Assembly (NCBI GenBank): GCA_017539425.1
Contig: JAFYHA010000145.1
Coordinates: 1 to 41,753, forward strand
Length of the DNA: 41,753 nt
Source: Clostridia bacterium
GTDB taxonomy: Bacteria > Bacillota > Clostridia > Oscillospirales > CAG-272
Direction: 5' to 3'
Shown piece after piece: positions 1-7,997 of the stretch (its first letter is position 1; each line of letters starts with the position of its first letter). The notes beneath the pieces were generated by a model that had not been told where the DNA came from, searched no databases, and saw only the letters and a program-made list of their open reading frames with translations. Both the position numbers and the translations under genes were made by a program.

Positions 1-1
1 C

Positions 2-391
2 GGCAAAAGACAGTTCGATGAACCCATGTTCGATCTGGCCAGACAGTTTGCAAGTGCCGACGAGATCGTGATGGCCGCTCCGTTCTGGGATCTCTCGTTT
101 CCCGCTTCGCTTAAGCAGTACCTGGAACAGATCAATGTGGTCGGGATCACCTTCCGCTATACACCGCAGGGGATACCGGAAGGCTTATGTAAGGCAAAAA
201 AGCTGACGTACGTAACGACCGCAGGCGGAAATGAATCCCCGGAAGAATACGGCTTCGGATATGTCAAAGCCCTTTCGCAGGGGTTCTACGGCATCCGGGA
301 CGTCAGGCTTGTGAAAGCCGCCGGCCTGGATATTGTCGGTGCGGATGAAGATGCAATACTCAGGGACGCATGTTCTGCCTATCACCTGTAA
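2..391 (+). CDS. FMN-dependent NADH-azoreductase-like flavoprotein (5' end outside window)
   Basis: The frame is open from base 2, so the true start lies upstream of the window and only about the last 129 residues are present. The stretch with AAPFWDLSFPASLKQYLEQ followed by GITFRYT and VTTAGG matches the flavodoxin-like fold of the AzoR/quinone-reductase family. There the AAP(M/F)-(N/D)-(F/L)-P-LK-Y segment and the (T/S)-x-GG loop hold FMN and nicotinamide. Such enzymes transfer two electrons from NAD(P)H to quinones or azo compounds in the cytoplasm. The physiological substrate cannot be read from sequence. An inverted repeat follows the stop at 432-459, but it lacks a T run, so the end of the transcript is unclear. 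Confidence 0.75.
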   Translation, partial: GKRQFDEPMFDLARQFASADEIVMAAPFWDLSFPASLKQYLEQINVVGITFRYTPQGIPEGLCKAKKLTYVTTAGGNESPEEYGFGYVKALSQGFYGIRDVRLVKAAGLDIVGADEDAILRDACSAYHL

Positions 392-431
392 CGCAGAACC
401 GCACGTATGCTCACAAGAACAATTCGCTTCC

Positions 432-459
432 GTTTCTTTCCAGTTCTTTGGAAAGAAAC
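432..459. other. Inverted repeat between two + strand genes
   Basis: Arms GTTTCTTTCC (432-441) and GGAAAGAAAC (450-459) form a perfect 10-bp stem with an 8-base loop. There is no T run on either side. It could be a weak terminator, an mRNA processing or stability element, or a leader structure for the nucleosidase gene that starts 34 bases later. I cannot decide between these. Confidence 0.45.
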
Positions 460-493
460 CCAAAATTGATCTTATCAATAAGGAAAAAGCAGT

Positions 494-1273
494 ATGGAAA
501 AAGCCAGTTTCAAAACCGATGTCGCCCTACTGTCCGTAACTACGACCGAATTCCGGGCGGTCACGCATTTTCACGAATGGAAGGCCAAGACCTTCACCGG
601 CGATGATCAGATCTATGACATTGCGGAATTTGAGCGCGATGGAAAAAAGCACTCCATTGTACACGCCAAGTTGGGCGAAATGGGTATGACTGCGGCAGCC
701 GCCACCTCCATGAAAGTGATCTATACATTCAGACCGCGATATCTCATTATGGTGGGAATCGCTGCCGGGGTTGTCAAATCCGAACTGGAGGACCAGCGGT
801 ACGGCGACGTGATCGTGCCGGACGTCGTGTGGAATTATTCCGCAGGAAAATTCGTCAGCCCGGAAAAGGCCGAGATCCAGTACGGGAATATGGGCTTTCT
901 GCCCCGTTCCACCGCAGAGTATCTTCCGGAAGAGATCCTGCCCTATCTGAAGGCGGCAGCGGCATCGGAAGATAATCCATGTCACGTTTACATAGGGCCG
1001 ATGGCGTGCGGCAGCACCGTCGTTGCCAATCGCGAGCTGCTCGAAAAACAGATCTATACTCAGTATCAGCACACGGCAGGTCTGGATATGGAGTCCTATG
1101 CCGTCGTCTATGCGGCGAACCATGCCAATGACCCAAAGCCCACTCCAATCATAGTAAAAAGCGTATGCGACTTTGCGGACAGTTCAAAATCCGACGAGTA
1201 TCAGCGCTTTGCGGCGTATTCCAGCTGCGAGTTTGCGAAATTTCTCTATGAAAAGATACTGCCTATGGGATAA
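494..1273 (+). CDS. Nucleoside phosphorylase-fold protein (MTA/SAH nucleosidase-like)
   Basis: The 259-residue product has the PNP_UDP_1/MTA-SAH nucleosidase fold. A glycine-rich VGIAAG segment lies near residue 92. GLDMESYA carries the ribose-binding Met-Glu pair (Glu200), and SVCDFAD carries the Asp that normally protonates the purine (Asp226). Family members cleave the N-glycosidic bond of purine nucleosides or 5'-methylthioadenosine/S-adenosylhomocysteine. The wording around KSVCDFADSSKSDEYQ resembles the nucleosidase domains found in multidomain sensory or immune proteins more than housekeeping Pfs. It is nevertheless a stand-alone protein here. AAGGAA lies upstream of the ATG. The gene runs convergently into the citrate-synthase-like gene through a shared terminator. 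Substrate is uncertain. Confidence 0.75.
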   Translation: MEKASFKTDVALLSVTTTEFRAVTHFHEWKAKTFTGDDQIYDIAEFERDGKKHSIVHAKLGEMGMTAAAATSMKVIYTFRPRYLIMVGIAAGVVKSELEDQRYGDVIVPDVVWNYSAGKFVSPEKAEIQYGNMGFLPRSTAEYLPEEILPYLKAAAASEDNPCHVYIGPMACGSTVVANRELLEKQIYTQYQHTAGLDMESYAVVYAANHANDPKPTPIIVKSVCDFADSSKSDEYQRFAAYSSCEFAKFLYEKILPMG

Positions 1274-1300
1274 GGGCAGAAAAGCCCTGAAACCGCAGAA

Positions 1301-1340
1301 AAAAACCGGGACAGCTCTCAAACGGCAATCCCGGCTTTTT
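1301..1340. terminator. Bidirectional intrinsic terminator
   Basis: Core stem CCGGGA (1306-1311) with TCCCGG (1329-1334), flanked by an A5 run on the left and a T5 run on the right. A U tract is therefore produced in both directions. It sits between convergent genes ending at 1273 (+) and 1348 (-). Confidence 0.8.
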
Positions 1341-1347
1341 CTTATTA

Positions 1348-2814
1348 TTATTTTACGAGCATATTCAGGACTTCCGGTTCGATCTTCCGGATCAACTCGC
1401 GCATTTCGTCGTCGCTCATCGCGGTCGTGCGGCCGGATTCATAGATCCTGTCGATCTCTTCCTTCAGTTTGACGATCAGGGGATCGTGCTTGTCAAAAGC
1501 ATCCGAGTCGGACTTGACCAGGCTGTTGAGCCAGTGCGTAATGCCGGCAAGCCCGCAGGTCTTGTCGATTGCCACCCGTACCGGGCGGTTCAGGAGTTTC
1601 TCGGTATTGAAGATGTTGTAGATCTCCTCATTCTTGAGCAGTCCGTCCGCATGGATACCCGCACGGGTCACATTGAAGTTGCTGCCTACGAAAGGCGTTC
1701 TCGGCGGAATCGTATACCCGATCTCGTTTTCAAAGTAATTGGCGATCTCGGTAATCACGGGCAGATCCATACCGTCCGTCGTCCCGCGAAGGGAGGCATA
1801 CTCCATCACCATGGCTTCCAGAGGGCAGTTCCCCGTCCGTTCTCCGATACCCAGCAGCGAGCAGTTGACCGCGGACGCGCCGTACAGCCAGGCCGTCGAC
1901 GCATTGGTGACCACCTTGTAGAAATCGTTGTGCCCGTGCCACTCCAGCTGTTCCGGCTTTAATCCGACATAGTGGTTCAAACCGTATATGATGCCGGGAA
2001 CGCTTCTGGGCAGTGCGGCTCCGGGATAGCAGACCCCGTAACCGAGCGTATCGCACGCACGGATTTTAATGGGAATACCATAGGAATCACCCAGCTTTTT
2101 CAGGGCTTCGGCAAACGGAACCACAAATCCGTAGAAATCCGCTCTCGTGATGTCCTCGAAATGGCACCGGGGCCGTATGCCCATATCCAGGGCCGCTCCG
2201 ATCACACTCAGATATTTGTCCACCGCGCTCTTGCGGGTCAGGCCCATCTTGGTGTAGATGTGATAGTCCGAACAGGACACAAGAATACCGGTCTCCTTGA
2301 TCCCGAGGGATTTGACGAGTTCAAAATCCTTGGGATTCGCACGGATCCAGGACGTGACCTCCGGGAATTCATAGCCCAGTTCCACACAGGCCTGGAGAGC
2401 CTTGCGGTCCTTCTCCGTATAGACAAAGAACTCGCTTTGCCGGATCAGTCCCTTGGGTCCGCCGAGCTTGTGCATCATCTTGAACAGGCTGACGATCTGT
2501 TCCACCGTGAACGGCGATGTGGACTGCTGTCCGTCACGGAAGGTCGTATCCGTGATCCAGATGTGTTCCGGCATGTTCATAGGCACGACACGGTGGTTGA
2601 AAGACACTTTCGGAACGCTGTCGTAATTGAACAGATGGCGGTACAGGTTCGGTGTCGCCCGTTCCTGCAGCGAATAGTGATAGGAGGACTGCTCGATCAG
2701 ATGCGTGGTTTCGGAATACTCCGTACGCGTATCGTGCTGCACCAGATTGTCATAGAGTTTGGCCCTGTCTTCAGCGTTTTCCACCCGGCTGATATCCAGA
2801 TTGAAATCATCCAT
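1348..2814 (-). CDS. Re-citrate synthase / 2-isopropylmalate synthase family (DRE-TIM)
   Basis: This is a 488-residue DRE-TIM metallolyase. ITDTTFRDGQQ (about residue 87) carries the metal and catalytic Arg-Asp, and HFEDITRADFYGFV, IRACDTLGYGV and WHGHNDFY (metal His pair) follow in the order seen in isopropylmalate and homocitrate synthases. The overall wording, especially RQSEFFVYTEKDR, EVTSWIRANPKDFELVK and the DITRADFYGFVVPF segment, is what I recall of the clostridial Re-citrate synthase (Clostridium kluyveri type). That enzyme condenses oxaloacetate with acetyl-CoA in anaerobes lacking ordinary citrate synthase and feeds 2-oxoglutarate synthesis. The C-terminal LeuA regulatory domain is absent, so leucine synthesis is unlikely. 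The start has an AGGAGG box 9 bases upstream and a consensus-like promoter at 2850-2878. Confidence 0.75.
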   Translation of the reverse strand: MDDFNLDISRVENAEDRAKLYDNLVQHDTRTEYSETTHLIEQSSYHYSLQERATPNLYRHLFNYDSVPKVSFNHRVVPMNMPEHIWITDTTFRDGQQSTSPFTVEQIVSLFKMMHKLGGPKGLIRQSEFFVYTEKDRKALQACVELGYEFPEVTSWIRANPKDFELVKSLGIKETGILVSCSDYHIYTKMGLTRKSAVDKYLSVIGAALDMGIRPRCHFEDITRADFYGFVVPFAEALKKLGDSYGIPIKIRACDTLGYGVCYPGAALPRSVPGIIYGLNHYVGLKPEQLEWHGHNDFYKVVTNASTAWLYGASAVNCSLLGIGERTGNCPLEAMVMEYASLRGTTDGMDLPVITEIANYFENEIGYTIPPRTPFVGSNFNVTRAGIHADGLLKNEEIYNIFNTEKLLNRPVRVAIDKTCGLAGITHWLNSLVKSDSDAFDKHDPLIVKLKEEIDRIYESGRTTAMSDDEMRELIRKIEPEVLNMLVK

Positions 2815-2849
2815 TGGACTGTACCTCCTCTTTTTGGAAATGTATGCCT

Positions 2850-2878
2850 ATTGTACAGCCTAATTTGCAATTTGTCAA
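2850..2878 (-). promoter_or_regulatory. Sigma-A promoter of the citrate-synthase-like gene
   Basis: On the minus strand TTGACA (2873-2878), a 17-base spacer, then TACAAT (2850-2855), about 35 bases before the start codon. A TTGCAA box (2865-2870) lies inside the spacer, so a factor binding that box would compete with polymerase. Confidence 0.75.
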
Positions 2879-3014
2879 GAGCAATAATTCACAAAAACAG
2901 CAAATACATCCTGTTTTGACCCATTTTGCAAAATTCTTTGCAATTTTGCACATCTGTTTTTGCAATTTGTAACAGGGAGGTAGATTCAAGACCCTCCCAC
3001 TCTCCGTCTTGCAA
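2865..3014. repeat. Cluster of five TTGCAA boxes between divergent promoters
   Basis: The self-complementary hexamer TTGCAA occurs at 2865-2870, 2926-2931, 2938-2943, 2960-2965 and 3009-3014, with a near match TTGCAC at 2946-2951. Most copies extend to TTTGCAA or TTGCAAA. One copy lies in the spacer of the minus promoter, and one is itself the -35 element of the plus promoter. This 307-base gene-free stretch holds no other feature I can see. Confidence 0.6.
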
Positions 3015-3037
3015 ATTTTTCTAAAAAACAGTATAAT
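3009..3037 (+). promoter_or_regulatory. Promoter of the + strand eight-gene operon
   Basis: TTGCAA (3009-3014), a 17-base spacer and TATAAT (3032-3037), followed by a leader of about 80 bases with a GC-rich fold before the start at 3122. The -35 is identical to the repeated TTGCAA box of this intergenic region. Confidence 0.65.
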
Positions 3038-3121
3038 AGAATTGGAGTGGTTTGTGCCCGGACACGGCGGAACCGCAGAATCACCTTCAATGCCCGTACG
3101 GGGCGGAAAAGGGGGGGCACC

Positions 3122-4279
3122 ATGGCAGCGGATAAGATCTTGAATATCGGTCTACTGGGATACGGTCATATGGGCAGAACGCATGCGTACTGTCTGTCCG
3201 TGCTCCCGTTCTATGCGCCCTCCGTCGCTCAGCATGCACGTCTGTACGGACTGTGCACCGCACATCCGGATTCGGCCCGCACTGCAGCCGCGGGGCTCGG
3301 CGGCGTACGCGTTTATGACCGTCCCGAGGACATGATCCGGGACCCGGATATCGATATTGTGGATATCTGTACGCCGAACGTGTTCCACTATGACGCGCTT
3401 CGGGCAGCCGCTCAAAGCGGCAAGCACATCTACTGTGAAAAACCTCTTTGCTTTGATCTGAAGGAGGCCGACACCGTCGCCGGGGAAACCTCGTTTCCGG
3501 TATACGGCCGCACCTGCGGGATCGTTTTCCACAACCGTTTCTTCCCCGCCGTCCGCCTGGCCAAGCGGTATCTGGAAGAAGGCCGTCTGGGCCGCATACT
3601 CCAGTTCCGCTTCGATTACCTGCACAACAGCTGCATATTCCCGGACAAGCCGGCCGGATGGAAACAGGATGCAGCCGTATGCGGAGGCGGCGTATTGTTC
3701 GACCTTGGATCCCATATGCTGGACCTTCTCACCTATCTTCTCGGGCCTCTCGACAGTCTGTTCGCCAAAGAGCAGATTGCTTTCCCCGTCCGGACCGGCC
3801 GGGACGGACAGACCTGGACCGTCAACGCGGACGAAGCCAGCTATCTGCTGATCACCCTGAAGAGCAAGGCCATAGGCACGCTCACCGTGAGCAAGATCTC
3901 CTCGGGGACCGAGGACGACCTGTCCTTCGCCATCTACGGAGAAAAAGGGGCGTTACGATGGTCTCTCACCGATATGGACTATCTGGAATTCGCGGAGGAA
4001 ACTTCCCCGAACTCCTATCACGGGTTCACCCGGATCGCCGTCAACGGACGCTATGCCGGCACGGACCCGGATTTCCCGTCCGCCAAGGCACCCGCAGGCT
4101 GGCTTAGGGCTCACGTCGGCTGCTATACCGCCTTTCTGAACGCTGTGCTCGGAGGCCGTGCGGCTTGCCCCTCTTTTGCGCAGGGCGCCTATGTCCAGTA
4201 CCTGATGGACCGGGCGCAGGAAAGCGCAAGGACAGGCCGGGAGGTCTCGCTGGAACGGGAGGCGCCGGAATGGATCTGA
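3122..4279 (+). CDS. Gfo/Idh/MocA family oxidoreductase
   Basis: The 385-residue NAD(P)-dependent dehydrogenase of sugar or cyclitol type has an N-terminal Rossmann motif GLLGYGHMGRTHAY, then DIVDICTPNVFHYD and the family signature EKPLCFD with its Lys. The C-terminal half is the alpha/beta substrate domain, with GGGVLFDLGSHMLDLL supplying the usual catalytic His region. The ATG at 3122 is chosen because a purine-rich AAAAGGGGGGG sits 4 bases upstream and the family fold begins directly after it. An in-frame upstream ATG at 3047 would add 25 basic residues without similarity. Its end overlaps coaE by 10 bases, which implies translational coupling. The substrate is not deducible. Confidence 0.85.
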   Translation: MAADKILNIGLLGYGHMGRTHAYCLSVLPFYAPSVAQHARLYGLCTAHPDSARTAAAGLGGVRVYDRPEDMIRDPDIDIVDICTPNVFHYDALRAAAQSGKHIYCEKPLCFDLKEADTVAGETSFPVYGRTCGIVFHNRFFPAVRLAKRYLEEGRLGRILQFRFDYLHNSCIFPDKPAGWKQDAAVCGGGVLFDLGSHMLDLLTYLLGPLDSLFAKEQIAFPVRTGRDGQTWTVNADEASYLLITLKSKAIGTLTVSKISSGTEDDLSFAIYGEKGALRWSLTDMDYLEFAEETSPNSYHGFTRIAVNGRYAGTDPDFPSAKAPAGWLRAHVGCYTAFLNAVLGGRAACPSFAQGAYVQYLMDRAQESARTGREVSLEREAPEWI

Positions 4280-4890
4280 AGTATTACGGTCTCACCGGCC
4301 CGAGCGGTGCCGGAAAGGGCACGGTCGGTCAGATTTTGAAGGAACTGGGCTACACCGTTCTGGATACGGATGCGATCTACCACGATCTGCTTGCCCCCCC
4401 GAGCCCCTGTCTGGACGCCCTGTTTGAGGCCTTCGGGCCCTCATACCGCCTTCCGGACGGAACCCTGGACCGCAAGACGCTGGGCGCTCACGTCTACGCC
4501 GACCCCAAAGAACTCGCCCGCCTGAATGCCATCACGCACACATTCATACGTGACCGGGTCCTGGAGATCGCGAAGGACACCGCGCCCCATAGGCTCGATG
4601 CCGTGTTCCTGGACGCGCCCACGCTCCTGGATTCTCCGGTATCCTGGCCTCTGTCCGGAATTCTGACCGTACTGGCTGACCGGGACATCCGCCTGAACCG
4701 CATTCTGGAACGGGACGGCATCACCCCAAAAGAAGCGGAAAGCCGGATCGCAAGCCAGCACGACGACGCATTCTATAGAGAACGGTCGGATGCCGTGATC
4801 CTCAACAACGGGACCGACCTGGCGCAGGCCACTGCGGAACTGGCAGAGCCTGTCCGGAAGGCCCTGACCGCCTTGGGCCTATGGCCATGA
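4270..4890 (+). CDS. coaE: Dephospho-CoA kinase
   Basis: The 206-residue product catalyses the last step of coenzyme A synthesis, ATP-dependent 3'-phosphorylation of dephospho-CoA. A P-loop GPSGAGKGT at residues 10-18 is followed by LDTDAIYHDLL (the CoA-binding DAD/DTDAI segment). RLNRILERDG and SRIASQ form the lid and adenine region. Length is normal for the family. The start at 4270 is preferred because the P-loop falls at its usual distance from the N terminus and GGGAGG lies just upstream. It overlaps the preceding oxidoreductase by 10 bases and the following transglycosylase by up to 10. The usual VPLLFE motif reads DAPTLLDSP, a mild divergence. Confidence 0.9.
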   Translation: MDLKYYGLTGPSGAGKGTVGQILKELGYTVLDTDAIYHDLLAPPSPCLDALFEAFGPSYRLPDGTLDRKTLGAHVYADPKELARLNAITHTFIRDRVLEIAKDTAPHRLDAVFLDAPTLLDSPVSWPLSGILTVLADRDIRLNRILERDGITPKEAESRIASQHDDAFYRERSDAVILNNGTDLAQATAELAEPVRKALTALGLWP

Positions 4891-5489
4891 GTCCTTCTCC
4901 CGCGCCTCGTTCCCGGCGCTTCCGCCTCACCGGACGGATGATCCTGGCCTATCTGTGCCTGATCCCGGTCGCCATTGGGATCGGATTCGGAAGCGTGGCC
5001 ATCTACAAGGCCTATGAAAAGCACAAATACCCTCAATACGCCGAGGATACCGTCCGCGTGCTCTGTTCCCGGTACGGTCTTCCCCCCTCCTGCGTCTATG
5101 CGGTCATGTCCAAGGAAAGCGGCTTTTCCTCCAGTGCGTCCGAAAACGGGCGGACAGGTCTTATGGGCCTGACCCGCGGACAGTTTTCCTGGATCGGAGA
5201 AAACCTGCTGCATGAATCCAAGGACCCCGGCCTTCTGTTCGACCCCGATACGAATCTGCGGTACGGATGCGCCTATCTGGCCTATCTGTACGACCGCTAT
5301 CTGCTCTGGGATACGGCTCTGGCCGCCTACCGGTGCGGAACGGAACAGGTCGACGCCTGGCTGGAAGACGAGACCCTCACGGATTCTCTCGGCGCGCTCC
5401 GGGCTTCGAAGATTCCGGATGCGGAGATCCGCAATTACGTCCGGGACGTCCTCAAAGTGACTGAAAAATATAAAGAACTATATCCATAA
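4881..5489 (+). CDS. Membrane-anchored lytic transglycosylase (SLT family 1)
   Basis: The 202-residue protein has a basic N terminus, one membrane segment (about residues 20-41) and an extracytoplasmic soluble lytic transglycosylase domain. The catalytic Glu is Glu79 in MSKESGF. GLMGLT (93-98) corresponds to the family GLMQL(M/T) motif, and the region NLRYGCAYLAYLYDRY then AAYRCG matches the N-Y-AYN substrate helices. It cleaves the peptidoglycan glycan strand to 1,6-anhydro-muropeptides and is used in wall remodelling. Two starts are possible, 4881 and 4887. The second forms an ATGA overlap with the coaE stop. The coaE-slt pairing is, to my recollection, common in Clostridia. Confidence 0.85.
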   Translation: MAMSPSPAPRSRRFRLTGRMILAYLCLIPVAIGIGFGSVAIYKAYEKHKYPQYAEDTVRVLCSRYGLPPSCVYAVMSKESGFSSSASENGRTGLMGLTRGQFSWIGENLLHESKDPGLLFDPDTNLRYGCAYLAYLYDRYLLWDTALAAYRCGTEQVDAWLEDETLTDSLGALRASKIPDAEIRNYVRDVLKVTEKYKELYP

Positions 5490-5504
5490 GAAAAGGAAAC
5501 CGCT

Positions 5505-6890
5505 ATGTCTGAAGAAACCAAATCCACACTAACCTATTCCAAGAAGACGGTCTGGGAGACCGCCTCGTCCGAGGAAATCGAGAAAGCCTACGCCTATGCG
5601 GAAGGCTACCGCACATTCATCGACCGCTGCAAGACCGAACGCGAATCCGTCATCGAAGGCATCCGCATGGTCGAGAAGGCCGGTTTTGTCCCGTTTCAAT
5701 TCGGAGACAACCTTAAGGCCGGAGGCCGGTATTACTACAACAACCGGGGCAAGAACCTGTTTGCGTTCGTGATCGGCACGGAACCCCTCAGCGAGGGCGT
5801 CCGGATCACCGGTGCCCACATTGACTCCCCCCGTCTGGACCTCAAGCAGATCCCGCTGTATGAGGATTCCGGTCTGGCCTATCTGAAGACGCATTACTAC
5901 GGAGGTATCCGTAAGTACCAGTGGCCGACCATTCCGCTGGCTCTCCACGGCGTCGTGGTGCGCGCGGACGGGACAACGGTGGAAGTCTGCATCGGCGAGG
6001 ATGAATCAGACCCGATCCTGTACATCACCGACCTGCTTCCCCACCTGGCCAGTGCGGACAACGCCAAGCCCCTGGGCACCGCCGTCCCCGCCGAAAAACT
6101 GAATCTGGTCATAGGCACAAGGCCGCTGTCCCCGGAAGGAGACAGCCAGATCCGGGAGAACGTGCTCAGACTGCTCAACGAAAAGTACCGGATCGACGAG
6201 TCGGATTTCATGTCGGCCGAACTGTGCGCCGTCCCCGCATACAAGTCCCGCGACGTGGGACTGGACCGCTCCCTGATCGCCGCCTACGGTCATGACGACC
6301 GCGTATGCGCCTATCCGGCACTCACCGGCCTGCTGGAAGCCGCGGAAGAATCCAAGCACACGATGCTCTGCATCCTGGCGGACAAAGAGGAGACCGGCTC
6401 GGACGGCCCTTCCGGTATGCAGTGCGATCTGCTCGTGGATCTTCTGGACGAGATCGCCCGCTACGGAAACATCAGCCCTGCCGCCCTGCGCTGCGCGTCC
6501 AAGTGCGTGTCCAGCGACGTGTCCGCCTGCCTGGATCCCAATTTTGCGGACGTCTTTGAGAAGAACAACGCCTGCCTGCTCGGCTGCGGAGTCACGATGA
6601 ACAAGTACACGGGTTCCGGCGGAAAGTACGGGACCAATGACGCGACCGCGGAATATGTCGGGTTCATCCGCAGGGCCATGGCCGCGTACCACGTGGTCTG
6701 GCAGACCGCCGAACTCGGCCGTGTGGACGCGGGCGGAGGCGGAACCATCGCCAAGTTCGTATCCCATCACAACATCGACACCATTGATATGGGCGTAGGC
6801 GTACTGTCCATGCACGCGCCCTGTGAGATCATTTCCAAAGTCGACCTGTACGAAGCACACAAGGCGTTCAAGGCCTTCAACTGCTTCTGA
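5505..6890 (+). CDS. M18 family aminopeptidase
   Basis: The 461-residue cytosolic zinc aminopeptidase of the aspartyl-aminopeptidase/LAP4 family has metal ligands in the expected order. These are GAHIDSPRLDLK (first His and Asp), GHDDRVCAYPAL (bridging Asp), DKEETGSDG (general base Glu-Glu) and SMHAPCEI (final His). The N-terminal tryptophan and tyrosine-rich region (KKTVWETAS, YAEGYRTFID) is typical of bacterial M18 members. It removes N-terminal residues, often acidic, from peptides and forms large tetrahedral oligomers. AAGGAA precedes the ATG, 15 bases after the transglycosylase stop, so it is part of the same operon. Confidence 0.92.
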   Translation: MSEETKSTLTYSKKTVWETASSEEIEKAYAYAEGYRTFIDRCKTERESVIEGIRMVEKAGFVPFQFGDNLKAGGRYYYNNRGKNLFAFVIGTEPLSEGVRITGAHIDSPRLDLKQIPLYEDSGLAYLKTHYYGGIRKYQWPTIPLALHGVVVRADGTTVEVCIGEDESDPILYITDLLPHLASADNAKPLGTAVPAEKLNLVIGTRPLSPEGDSQIRENVLRLLNEKYRIDESDFMSAELCAVPAYKSRDVGLDRSLIAAYGHDDRVCAYPALTGLLEAAEESKHTMLCILADKEETGSDGPSGMQCDLLVDLLDEIARYGNISPAALRCASKCVSSDVSACLDPNFADVFEKNNACLLGCGVTMNKYTGSGGKYGTNDATAEYVGFIRRAMAAYHVVWQTAELGRVDAGGGGTIAKFVSHHNIDTIDMGVGVLSMHAPCEIISKVDLYEAHKAFKAFNCF

Positions 6891-6920
6891 GCCCATTTCC
6901 TTCCCTAACCAGAGGCTGCT

Positions 6921-7997
6921 ATGTTTGAAAAATTACGGCAAACGGAAAACCGCTTCATCACAATTGAAAAACAACTGGAAGACCCGGGTGTCCTGTCTGA
7001 CGTGAACGCCTACACGCGCCTCTTGAAGGAGCGCCGGGAACTGGAGCCCGTGATCACGGCCTACCGGAACTGGCAGGCCGCAGTCCACAGAATCGAGGAG
7101 GCGGAATCCCTCCTCGATTCCGGAGACTCGGAACTGCGTGAACTGGCACAGGATGAACTTCGGGAAGCCAAGGAAGCCGAGGCGTCCACCCAGGAGGAAC
7201 TCAAGATCCTGCTCCTGCCCCGGGATCCGAACGATGACCGGAACGTCATGATGGAGATCCGGTCCGGTATCGGTGGGGAGGAAGCGGCCTTGTTTGCCGC
7301 GGACCTGTTCCGTATGTACAGTATGTACGCGGCCGCACACGGCTTCAAAATGTCCCTTCTCTCCTGTACCGAGACTGAGCTCGGCGGCTATAAGGAAGCC
7401 GTGATCATGATCGAAGGCGAAGGTGCCTACTCCAAGTTCAAGTTCGAGAGCGGTGTGCACCGCGTTCAGCGTGTGCCGCGTACGGAGTCACAGGGACGCC
7501 TGCAGACCTCGACCGCTACGGTCGCCGTTCTTCCCGAGGCCGAGGACGTGGAGATCGAGATCCGTCCGGATGACCTGATCTTCGAGTCCTGCAAATCCAG
7601 CGGTGCCGGCGGACAGCACATCAACAAGACCGAATCTGCGGTCCGGATCACGCACAAGCCCACGGGCATCGTGGTCTGGTGTCAGGAAGAGCGCAGCCAG
7701 ACCAAAAACAAGGACAAGGCGCTCAAGATGCTGAAGACCCGCCTGTACAACATCAAGATGAACGAACAGACCTCGGAGACCGATTCCGCAAGGAAAGCCA
7801 TGGTCGGCACGGGAGAACGGAGCGAGAAGATCCGGACGTACAACTTTCCCCAGAACCGTGTCACCGATCACCGCATCAACCTCTCCCTCTACCATCTGGA
7901 CGAATTCATGAACGGACATATCGAGGAGATGATCGAGGCCCTTCTGACGGCGGAAACCGCCGCAAAACTGGCCTCCGCCCAAGAGGTGTCCGAATGA
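6921..7997 (+). CDS. prfA: Peptide chain release factor 1
   Basis: The 358-residue class I release factor reads UAA and UAG. The tripeptide anticodon P-x-T is PRT at residues 186-188 (RVPRTESQGR). The catalytic GGQ is at 230-232 within SGAGGQHINKTESAVR. Both identify RF1 rather than RF2, which has SPF. The length is normal. AGAGG sits upstream of the ATG. It overlaps the downstream sua5 gene as ATGA. The methyltransferase prmC that modifies the GGQ glutamine, frequently next to prfA, is not in this window. Confidence 0.97.
   Translation: MFEKLRQTENRFITIEKQLEDPGVLSDVNAYTRLLKERRELEPVITAYRNWQAAVHRIEEAESLLDSGDSELRELAQDELREAKEAEASTQEELKILLLPRDPNDDRNVMMEIRSGIGGEEAALFAADLFRMYSMYAAAHGFKMSLLSCTETELGGYKEAVIMIEGEGAYSKFKFESGVHRVQRVPRTESQGRLQTSTATVAVLPEAEDVEIEIRPDDLIFESCKSSGAGGQHINKTESAVRITHKPTGIVVWCQEERSQTKNKDKALKMLKTRLYNIKMNEQTSETDSARKAMVGTGERSEKIRTYNFPQNRVTDHRINLSLYHLDEFMNGHIEEMIEALLTAETAAKLASAQEVSE

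Noticed and set aside
7679-7993. N-terminal extension of Sua5
   Set aside because: It overlaps prfA completely, and the domain starts normally after the ATG at 7994.
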